From positions 1 through 64,000 of the forward strand of contig LKNB01000007.1 of the NCBI GenBank assembly GCA_001564055.1: a DNA stretch of 64,000 nucleotides. The letters run 5' to 3'. The position numbers and the translations under genes were made by a program. This DNA comes from Rhodothermaceae bacterium Tc-Br11_B2g6_7 (GTDB taxonomy: Bacteria > Bacteroidota > Rhodothermia > Rhodothermales > Salinibacteraceae). Numbering within the stretch: position 1 is the first letter of the stretch; each line of letters begins with the position of its first letter. Shown in pieces: positions 1 to 7,126 of the stretch. Below the pieces are notes generated by a model. It did not search any database and was not told the origin of the DNA. It saw nothing but the letters and a program-made list of their open reading frames with translations.

Positions 1-1
1 C

Positions 2-187
2 CGCCTCACCCGTCGCGTTGAGCATCTGGAGGCGATCGTGACCAGCCAGACCTGGGATGCGCTACACGATGACGCATTGCCGGAAGGATCGGCCGTTCCG
101 GTGTATCCAGAGGCCCCACGGCTGGATGCCACCGACATCGTGAGCGATGCCGAGCGCGCGGAACGTCTTGCGCAGCGGATTCGGTAG
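2..187 (+). CDS. C-terminal fragment of a small protein truncated by the window edge (possibly PspB/PspC-like, weak)
   Basis: Open frame from base 2 to TAG at 185-187, translating ...RLTRRVEHLEAIVTSQTWDALHDD...RLAQRIR*; the start lies outside the window. Confidence 0.45.
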   Translation, partial: RLTRRVEHLEAIVTSQTWDALHDDALPEGSAVPVYPEAPRLDATDIVSDAERAERLAQRIR

Positions 188-246
188 CCGCCGGCGTGGT
201 ACGCGCTCGTGACGGGCTCGTGTACGTGCCAGACAGAGGATCCGAC

Positions 247-284
247 ATAAAAAGCCCCAGACGTCAACGAGACGCCTGGGGCTT
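247..284 (-). terminator. Intrinsic terminator of the FKBP gene
   Basis: Minus strand aagccccaggcgtc-tcgtt-gacgtctggggctt followed by TTTTT. Confidence 0.85.
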
Positions 285-311
285 GGTGCAACCTATGTGC
301 AGCAGGGCGTG

Positions 312-776
312 CTACGGCGTGATGATCTTGCTGCCGCCCTCCTCACCATCTACCTCTACGAGCTCGATCTCAAATACGAGATTCTTGCCCGCGAGCGGAT
401 GGTTGGCATCGATCGTGACTTGGCCGTTCTCTACGTTCGTGACTACGACCGGGACTTGCCGCCCGTCTTCCAGGCGCAACTGGAGCTGCTGACCTACCTG
501 CGGTTCCACATCTTCTGAGATCTGGCCCTGCTCTACCTCCACCACGAGATCTTCGCGGCGCGGACCATAGCCCTTGGCCGGTGGAATTTCGGCAGTCTTC
601 TCATCGCCCGGCTCCATGCCGACGACAGCCTCCTCGAAGCCTTCGATCACTTGCCCCTCGCCTACGGTAAACCCGAGGGCTTCTTCCCGCTCACGGGACG
701 AATCGAACACCGTGCCATCTTTGAGTTTTCCGGTGTAATGAACTTTTACGGCGTCTCCTTGCTGTGCAGTAGCCAC
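312..776 (-). CDS. FKBP-type peptidyl-prolyl cis-trans isomerase (SlyD-like)
   Basis: VKVHYTGKLKDGTVFDSS...GFEEAVVGMEPGDEKTAEIPPAKGYG; start taken at GTG 776 because the upstream extension looks non-coding. Confidence 0.9.
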   Translation of the reverse strand: MATAQQGDAVKVHYTGKLKDGTVFDSSREREEALGFTVGEGQVIEGFEEAVVGMEPGDEKTAEIPPAKGYGPRREDLVVEVEQGQISEDVEPQVGQQLQLRLEDGRQVPVVVTNVENGQVTIDANHPLAGKNLVFEIELVEVDGEEGGSKIITP

Positions 777-947
777 GTTAGTATTGGCGTTATTTAAGCA
801 ATAATAGAACACGGAGTATACGAACCGTAGACAATCGTTGTTCGGTGCCTCTGCTTCCACACCTGGTCTTCAATGCACTGCATGGCATGGTTGTGACGTA
901 TTCCTAACACTTTACCACACAGTCGTCCCTCGGCTGGGAATTTCGTA

Positions 948-2225
948 TTGTATACTCCCTATTACTCCCACTGCCCCGTCATCCCCCCCTTGAGGCATTC
1001 ATACGACTACATTGTGGCCGGAGCCGGTTGTGCCGGGCTAAGCCTTCTCTGGTACGTGCTGGATAGCCCGCTGCAGGAGACCCGTATCCTGCTGGTAGAC
1101 CACGACCTGTCTCCCCAGCCGAAAAAAACGTGGTGCTTCTGGGGCAACGATAGCCTTCCCTTCCAGCACATCGCGGATCGCTCCTGGGACCGCATGGCTG
1201 TAGGGTTTCCGGATCGATGGGTGGAAGAAGACCTCGGCCATAACGTCTACCACTGCGTACGCAGCGAAGCGTACCATGAACACGTGATGGAGCGGGTTCG
1301 TGCGCACTCGAATGTGACCCTTCTGGAGGCCGACATTGATGGGCTCTACGATACGGCTGGCGGAGCCGTGGTGGAAGCGGGGGGGCATTCCTATGCGGCT
1401 CGTCACGTCTTTCAAAGCTGTTTTGTGTCTCCATATGACAGGGCTCAGCCTGTTCACTATCCCCTGCGGCAGCACTTCGGTGGATGGGAGATTGAAACGG
1501 CGACGGCTGCCTTCAATCCGGACGTGGTGACGCTCATGGATTTTGACACCGCACAACATGGGGCTACGGTGTTCTACTACATCCTGCCCTTCAGCCCGAC
1601 ACGCGCGCTGGTGGAGTATACCGTCTTTTCGCCCGACCCGTGGGACCGTGCCCGGTACGATGCGGCTATTCACCGCTACATTCGGCAGCTTACAGATGCA
1701 CCGTACGAGGTCATCCGGCGCGAATACGGGGTAATCCCCATGGAAGAGCGGCCCCGCCACCAGCGCTATGGGCAACACATCACAAGCATCGGCACCGTAG
1801 GGGGTATCACGAAGCCAACCACCGGCTATACCTTTCAGCGCGTGCATGAGCACACGCACCAACTCGTGCGTACCATGCTGGCCGATGGGCGCCCCGATCC
1901 GGTGGCAGTTACCTCCCCGCGTTACCGCTTCTACGACTTACTTTTGCTTCGCATCCTGCACGAGCATCCCCAGTGGGGGCGTCCTATTTTCCACCGGCTG
2001 TTTGCCTACAATAGCATCGATCGGGTGCTCAGCTTTATTGGCGAGGACACGCATCTGGGGCAGGACATGCGCATCTTCTCACGGCTTCCGTACGGCCCGT
2101 TCCTGAAGGCCATTGCCCCAAACCTGCCGCTGATGCCCCGCGTGCTGTTTCCTGAGGAGCCCGATGCGCAGGTGCCCAAACCTACGACGACCTCCTCCAG
2201 CCCAACCGCTGCCGTCACTTCGTAA
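948..2225 (+). CDS. crtY: Lycopene cyclase family protein (CrtY-type)
   Basis: N-terminal dinucleotide-binding motif YDYIVAGAGCAGLSLLWYVL, then KTWCFW, EYGVIPM, TKPTTGYTF motifs; start codon uncertain. Confidence 0.85.
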   Translation: MYTPYYSHCPVIPPLRHSYDYIVAGAGCAGLSLLWYVLDSPLQETRILLVDHDLSPQPKKTWCFWGNDSLPFQHIADRSWDRMAVGFPDRWVEEDLGHNVYHCVRSEAYHEHVMERVRAHSNVTLLEADIDGLYDTAGGAVVEAGGHSYAARHVFQSCFVSPYDRAQPVHYPLRQHFGGWEIETATAAFNPDVVTLMDFDTAQHGATVFYYILPFSPTRALVEYTVFSPDPWDRARYDAAIHRYIRQLTDAPYEVIRREYGVIPMEERPRHQRYGQHITSIGTVGGITKPTTGYTFQRVHEHTHQLVRTMLADGRPDPVAVTSPRYRFYDLLLLRILHEHPQWGRPIFHRLFAYNSIDRVLSFIGEDTHLGQDMRIFSRLPYGPFLKAIAPNLPLMPRVLFPEEPDAQVPKPTTTSSSPTAAVTS

Positions 2226-2253
2226 CCCTGTCTCACCCGGCTATCCCCTCTTG

Positions 2254-3225
2254 ATGCACGACCACGCCACCCCTTCGCTTCGCTCACCGCAGGTCTACCG
2301 TTTCGTTGTAGGCGTTACCGCGCTTGCGGCTGGCCTTTCCCTCTTTACAGACCCGGCCCAGATGGGCTTTGTGGAACTGGCTGTGCTGTTCGGTGCGGTG
2401 CTGCTGCTGGGCATTCCCCACGGCGCCATCGATCACCTCGTTGCCTCGGAGGTGTATGGGCTTGATGCCACCGTGAAAGACCAGGCCAAGTTCTACGTGT
2501 TCTATTTACTCCTGATGCTCATCTACGGCGCCCTGTGGGTGATTTTTCCCGTAACGTGCTTGCTCTTGTTTCTGGCCTTTGCGGTATATCATTTCGGGCA
2601 GTCAGACCTCGAGTACCTCGGCCTTCCGGCACCCCACCGGTACGCTCTCTACGTATCGCGCGGGGTGCTACTGATCGGGCTGCCCATCGTCGCGCACCTG
2701 GAAGTCGTCTCGCCCATTTTCGTACAGATTGCCGGACTTGATTTACTGGCGTATCCGTGGCTGGCTGACTACGCCACCACGTGGACAGTTGGCGTTGTAC
2801 TACAGCACGCGCTGCTCACCGGCGTGCTGGCCGTACGGCATCAGGTAGCGCGCTCAGCTGTTGGTCGTGAGTCCCTGAACATTGCGCTATTGACTGTCCT
2901 CTTTCTCGTAGCCAACCCCCTGGTTGCGTTTGCTATATATTTCGGCTTCTGGCACTCCCTGGGGCATATCTTGGAGCTAATTCGGTACTTCAACCGGCAA
3001 GGCGAGGCCATGTCCGTCTGGAGCTTTTACCGGAAAGCCGCGGCCTTCACGTTGATGTCAGTGGTTGGGCTGCTGATGCTCTATGGCATCAATAGCGCCT
3101 TCGGCCTGGAAGAGCACATGATCTCACTTCTCTTTATCCTAATCGCCGTGCTCACGCTTCCCCACATGGTTATTGTGGAACGGTTCTACCAAGATAAAAA
3201 GGTCAGCCTGTCGACGACAGGCTGA
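2254..3225 (+). CDS. blh: Brp/Blh-family beta-carotene 15,15'-dioxygenase (retinal-forming)
   Basis: Multi-TM protein with GIPHGAIDHLVASEVYG, VYHFGQSDLEY, FGFWHSLGHILELIRYF and LPHMVIVERFY His motifs. Confidence 0.88.
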   Translation: MHDHATPSLRSPQVYRFVVGVTALAAGLSLFTDPAQMGFVELAVLFGAVLLLGIPHGAIDHLVASEVYGLDATVKDQAKFYVFYLLLMLIYGALWVIFPVTCLLLFLAFAVYHFGQSDLEYLGLPAPHRYALYVSRGVLLIGLPIVAHLEVVSPIFVQIAGLDLLAYPWLADYATTWTVGVVLQHALLTGVLAVRHQVARSAVGRESLNIALLTVLFLVANPLVAFAIYFGFWHSLGHILELIRYFNRQGEAMSVWSFYRKAAAFTLMSVVGLLMLYGINSAFGLEEHMISLLFILIAVLTLPHMVIVERFYQDKKVSLSTTG

Positions 3226-3228
3226 CCT
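3199..3228 (-). terminator. Intrinsic terminator for the minus-strand FAS1 gene, overlapping the blh 3' end
   Basis: Minus strand AGGTCAGCCTGTCG-T-CGACAGGCTGACCT then TTTTATC: 14-bp perfect inverted repeat plus U-tract. Confidence 0.85.
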
Positions 3229-3280
3229 CGAAATGTGCGTATACAAACGTGCACAGCACGGATGATGCACAGCGTTACGC

Positions 3281-3805
3281 TTAGTAGCTGCCTTCCTCGG
3301 TGTCAGCCGGGGGGAAGAGCACGCTATCGATGACGTGAATCACACCATTTGACGCCTCGATATCAGCCTGGACCACCTGAGCGGTACCGGCAAGCCGTAC
3401 GGTTTCGCCTTCTACGTCGATGGCTACGGAAGAGCCCTGCAGCGTGTTGGCTTCGTCCATCCCTACAACGTCAGCCGCCATGGCCTTGCCTTCAACGACG
3501 TGGTATGTCAGAATCTGGGTGAGCAGCTCCCGGTTTTCGGGCTGCAGAAGGGCTTCGAGCTCCTCCTCAGGAATGGCTTCAAATGCCTCATTGGTGGGCG
3601 CAAATACGGTGAAGGGGCCTTCGCCATCCAGCACACCAACAAGTCCAGCCGCATCAAGCGCTGCGACGAGCGTAGAGAAGTTTTCGTTGTCGGCGGCGAT
3701 TTCTGCGATTGTGGCTTCGCCGTCTTGCGCATCAGCCGAGAGGGGCAGGAGCAGGAGAAGCAGCAGACCCGAGAGCAGTGCAACAGATTGTTTGAACATT
3801 TTCAT
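3281..3805 (-). CDS. Secreted fasciclin (FAS1) domain protein
   Basis: Signal peptide MKMFKQSVALLSGLLLLLLLPLSADA; FAS1 motifs FTVFAPTNEAF, ILTYHVVEG, NGVIHVIDSVLFPP. Confidence 0.9.
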   Translation of the reverse strand: MKMFKQSVALLSGLLLLLLLPLSADAQDGEATIAEIAADNENFSTLVAALDAAGLVGVLDGEGPFTVFAPTNEAFEAIPEEELEALLQPENRELLTQILTYHVVEGKAMAADVVGMDEANTLQGSSVAIDVEGETVRLAGTAQVVQADIEASNGVIHVIDSVLFPPADTEEGSY

Positions 3806-4061
3806 CGCGTGGGTAATAGCTTGTGGGAAAAAAGATACCTGCCAAATCTCTGGATTGGCAGCCTGGTTTCCCCACACTTTGACGTGGTCGCAACGTGCGA
3901 CGCCCGCCCCCGCGAATGTACAGACCTGGTTACACCCGTAACGCCGTTGTCCCGGAAGCGACGCAGAAGAGCTGCTCCCAGATGCGGTTCACTCCGCGTC
4001 CCACATACGCCAATGGCAGGAGATCACCAAGGCCTTTGCCTTGCTCCCGAGACCTTGGTGC

Positions 4062-4499
4062 TCAGGACCGCACCGACCGGCGCTGGGTGCGTTGCGTGAT
4101 CGCGGCCTGCAGCACAACCAGGATATACGTCCCCGTCAGCAACGCTGTGATGGCCTGCTCCAACACCGCCATGGGCCGGCCCACGGGCGCCCCACTCAGC
4201 AACGCCGGAACCTCCGTAAGTGATGATACCGTACCCGCGAACGCAAGCACGGAAAGAAGGACGGCCCCCCCAATCATTAGTAGAAAAGGTCCGCTACCCT
4301 GCTGGGCCACCATCCCAAGAATTAAAATAGGTAGGCCAAAGAACGCAGGGATTAGCGGGGTCCAGTTCGAGAAATCGAACCCCAGCAGTCCAAAGGTGCC
4401 GATGCCGAGTATGATGAGCGCTGCGCCCAGTCCAATCGTGCGTTCGGCCACGTTGCTACTCCATGTTGTGAGACAAATACGGACAACATTAGCACACAC
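4062..4499 (-). CDS. Hypothetical membrane protein
   Basis: 145-aa ORF with about four hydrophobic segments. Confidence 0.65.
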   Translation of the reverse strand: MCANVVRICLTTWSSNVAERTIGLGAALIILGIGTFGLLGFDFSNWTPLIPAFFGLPILILGMVAQQGSGPFLLMIGGAVLLSVLAFAGTVSSLTEVPALLSGAPVGRPMAVLEQAITALLTGTYILVVLQAAITQRTQRRSVRS

Positions 4500-4574
4500 G
4501 TCATTACCAATGACGCTTTCGCAGGGTGCCGGTGCGACGTATATTTCGCTGACCCTTCATTCAGTTACTGACGG

Positions 4575-5240
4575 ATGCGTATGCGCTCTTCTGCATCGAT
4601 CGCCCTTCCTAAAGCGTCGCCTTGGGAGGAGGCGGCGAACAGCGTGACCCACGGGGCTGGCCTTGTGCTGAGCATCCTGGGGACCTCTCTGTTGCTGGCC
4701 ACTACGGCGCTCAATGGCACACTCCTGCACCTGATTGGCTGTGGAGTGTTTGGGACGACCCTGGTGTTGATGTACGCGGTCTCGACCCTCTACCACGGCA
4801 TTACCGCGCCGCATCTAAAGCGAATCTTTCGGGTGCTCGACCATGTGGCCATCTACCTGTTTATTGCGGGCTCCTACACGCCGTTTCTGCTCATTCATTT
4901 TGGCGATAGCTTTGGATGGGCGCTACTGGTGGTGATTTGGAGTATCGCCTTAGTAGGGGCTGTCTTTAAGCTATTCTTTACAGGACGGTTTGCGCGGCTG
5001 TCCGTAGCGCTGTACATCGGGATGGGCTGGTTGATTGTACTGAGCGCCGATCGGTTGCTGGAGGCTGTACCACCAGGCTGTCTGGCCTGGCTCACCGCAG
5101 GTGGCCTTCTCTACACGGGCGGCGTCGTATTTTTTGCCTGGAAGCGCCTGCCGTACAATCACGCCATCTGGCATCTGTTTGTGCTGGCCGGAAGCATCTG
5201 TCACTACATCGCCGTGGTGCGCTACATCGCACCCCTATGA
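4575..5240 (+). CDS. Hemolysin III / PAQR family membrane protein
   Basis: NSVTHGAGLVLS, STLYHGI, LDHVAIYLFIAGSYTPF, NHAIWHLFVLAGSICHYIAV. Confidence 0.9.
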   Translation: MRMRSSASIALPKASPWEEAANSVTHGAGLVLSILGTSLLLATTALNGTLLHLIGCGVFGTTLVLMYAVSTLYHGITAPHLKRIFRVLDHVAIYLFIAGSYTPFLLIHFGDSFGWALLVVIWSIALVGAVFKLFFTGRFARLSVALYIGMGWLIVLSADRLLEAVPPGCLAWLTAGGLLYTGGVVFFAWKRLPYNHAIWHLFVLAGSICHYIAVVRYIAPL

Positions 5241-5613
5241 TCAGATGTGTAGCGCACGTCCATTCCTGATGCAGCCCACGGCGTCCTCAAACCGTTCGGT
5301 CAGGTGGGCCTGTCAACATTTGAGGCCACACACCCACCGCTAAACCAACATGTCCATGAAGGGCCGGTGTTGCTCGTGCACGTCCCCTGAGTAGCCGGCG
5401 TACCAGCAACGTCGACCTCGCGGCCACGTCGCAATAGCCGGTCCATCACACCTCAACGCTGGTAATTGGATCGTACCAACACGCAGTCACGGTATAAGCC
5501 AAAGGCTCTTTTCGCGCATGAGATCTACGCTATTATCCACAATAACCTAATTTTATAAGGTTAGTTAGATGCATGAGAGTATAATAATAGGTTCAGGATT
5601 GACATTGCCACAT

Positions 5614-5621
5614 TAAGTTTG
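5614..5621 (+). promoter_or_regulatory. Candidate Bacteroidota-type -7 element (TAnnTTTG)
   Basis: TAAGTTTG in an AT-rich stretch about 56 bp before the GNAT start; no convincing -33 TTTG at the expected spacing. Confidence 0.3.
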
Positions 5622-5676
5622 TACCGTAGGAGCCGATAGCATGTAGTGTCTTCTGCCAACTACTGACCGCCGCATC

Positions 5677-6219
5677 ATGAATGTTGTCGCCCGCGATTCC
5701 AGGGTTCTCCTCACCACACTGAACTGGGACAACTTCTATCAGCATTATCAATGGTCCAACAGCCCTGTCTTACAACAAGAGGAAATGGCCACGACATTCC
5801 CGCGTGAGCCGGTGTATGCATTCAAGCAGCGCTTCGAAGCCATGATGCAGCCTGATCGCGACGCGCGTGACTTTGAGATCCACACCGTCGCAGGCGCGCT
5901 CATTGGCGTAGCCTATATCGATTGGCAGGCGGATCCAGCAAGGCCCTGCATCGGCCTTACCCTCTGTGATACCACGTGCCGAGGGCAAGGCCTCGGGCGG
6001 GCCAGCCTGCAGCTTTTGCTGAAGGTTTGCTTTTCGCATCATTCATTCGACCACGTTAGCGCCGTCGCTCACCCCTTCCAGCGGGCCTGGCTACGGCTGT
6101 TGCGGCAAACCGGCTTCAAGGCATCAACACCTGAAGCCTCTCCCACCTCCTTCCTTCTCTCGCGCGAGACCCACGCGCGTCACCCGCTGCCGTCTCGTAT
6201 GACGGCCAAGGCTGCGTAG
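5677..6219 (+). CDS. GNAT-family N-acetyltransferase (RimJ/RimL-like)
   Basis: FEIHTVAGALIGVAYID...RGQGLGRASLQLLL...FQRAWLRLLRQTGF. Confidence 0.8.
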   Translation: MNVVARDSRVLLTTLNWDNFYQHYQWSNSPVLQQEEMATTFPREPVYAFKQRFEAMMQPDRDARDFEIHTVAGALIGVAYIDWQADPARPCIGLTLCDTTCRGQGLGRASLQLLLKVCFSHHSFDHVSAVAHPFQRAWLRLLRQTGFKASTPEASPTSFLLSRETHARHPLPSRMTAKAA

Positions 6220-6277
6220 CGTGAACAGGCGATGTCCGAACTCCTCCCTGCACTACGCAGTACAGGGGGAGGGCATA

Positions 6278-6325
6278 CTGGAAGCGCTACCAGAGCAAGT
6301 GTCGGTCGCTCGGAAGCGCTACCGA
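6278..6325. repeat. Pair of 16-bp near-palindromes sharing the core GGAAGCGCTACC, 32 bp apart
   Basis: CTGGAAGCGCTACCAG at 6278-6293 and TCGGAAGCGCTACCGA at 6310-6325. Confidence 0.7.
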
Positions 6326-6486
6326 ACGCACCTAAAGCGCATAGATCCTTTGCTTCATGCGCAGTGCAGTAATGCTGCACCGGGCTATGTTATGGCGCGT
6401 TCTCGGTAGTATGCCTCTTCACTGTTATACCTCCATGCCAGGATGCACAGGCTTCGTCTTTCTTTTTGATCAGAACCGCTGACGTT

Positions 6487-7101
6487 ATGGAACTGCACGC
6501 TCCCCCTCGACTCACCGGAGCCAACGTTTCGTTGGGTCCGTTGCAAATGAGCAATCTATACACCCATCACCGGTGGAACAACGATCCCGAACTGAATCGC
6601 TATGACAGCATGGAGCCGGTGACGGAGAAGGAGTCGCTCTCATCCTTTAAACGGCGGCTGGAGCAGATGATTGTGGCGCCGCCGCCCGGTGTACTGGACT
6701 GGGAAATTCACACGGCTGAGGGCGATCTCATCGGGTTGGCTTTTGCCGACCATCTGAGTACCGCCTCGCAGCGGTGCCGCATCGGGGTCACGATTTGCGA
6801 CCGCTCGTGCTGGGGCAAGGGGTACGGAGCGGGCACCCTGCACGTTTTACTGGATTATCTTTTCAACGATATGCAGCTGCACCGGGTAGCCGCACAATCT
6901 TTTTGCTTCAACGTAGCCTGGCGAAGGCTACTGGAGGGCATGGGGTTTACGCATGAGAGCGTACAGGCCGACTTCCTGCTGCGCGATGGCGAGCGGCACG
7001 GGCTGCACACGTATGCCATGCTTAAACCATACTACGAGGCTCATGCCGAGACGCTACCACGGCCCTGGGAGGCCAATAAAGCGTCAGTAGAAGCCGCGTG
7101 A
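6487..7101 (+). CDS. GNAT-family N-acetyltransferase, paralog of the upstream gene
   Basis: LDWEIHTAEGDLIGLAFAD...WGKGYGAGTLHVLLDYLF...FNVAWRRLLEGMGF. Confidence 0.85.
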   Translation: MELHAPPRLTGANVSLGPLQMSNLYTHHRWNNDPELNRYDSMEPVTEKESLSSFKRRLEQMIVAPPPGVLDWEIHTAEGDLIGLAFADHLSTASQRCRIGVTICDRSCWGKGYGAGTLHVLLDYLFNDMQLHRVAAQSFCFNVAWRRLLEGMGFTHESVQADFLLRDGERHGLHTYAMLKPYYEAHAETLPRPWEANKASVEAA

Positions 7102-7126
7102 ACGATTCGCTCGGATAGCAGAGCAG

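Noticed and set aside
4024-4061. Hairpin caccaagg...ccttggtg just after the minus-strand membrane protein
   Set aside because: Only 8 bp with an 18-22-nt loop and no U-tract; not strong enough to call a terminator.
5241-5500. Possible decayed transposase or gene remnant in the gap before the first GNAT
   Set aside because: Short open stretches on both strands (for example ...WYAGYSGDVHEQHRPFMDMLV*) do not resemble a family I can name; no inverted repeats or target duplications found.
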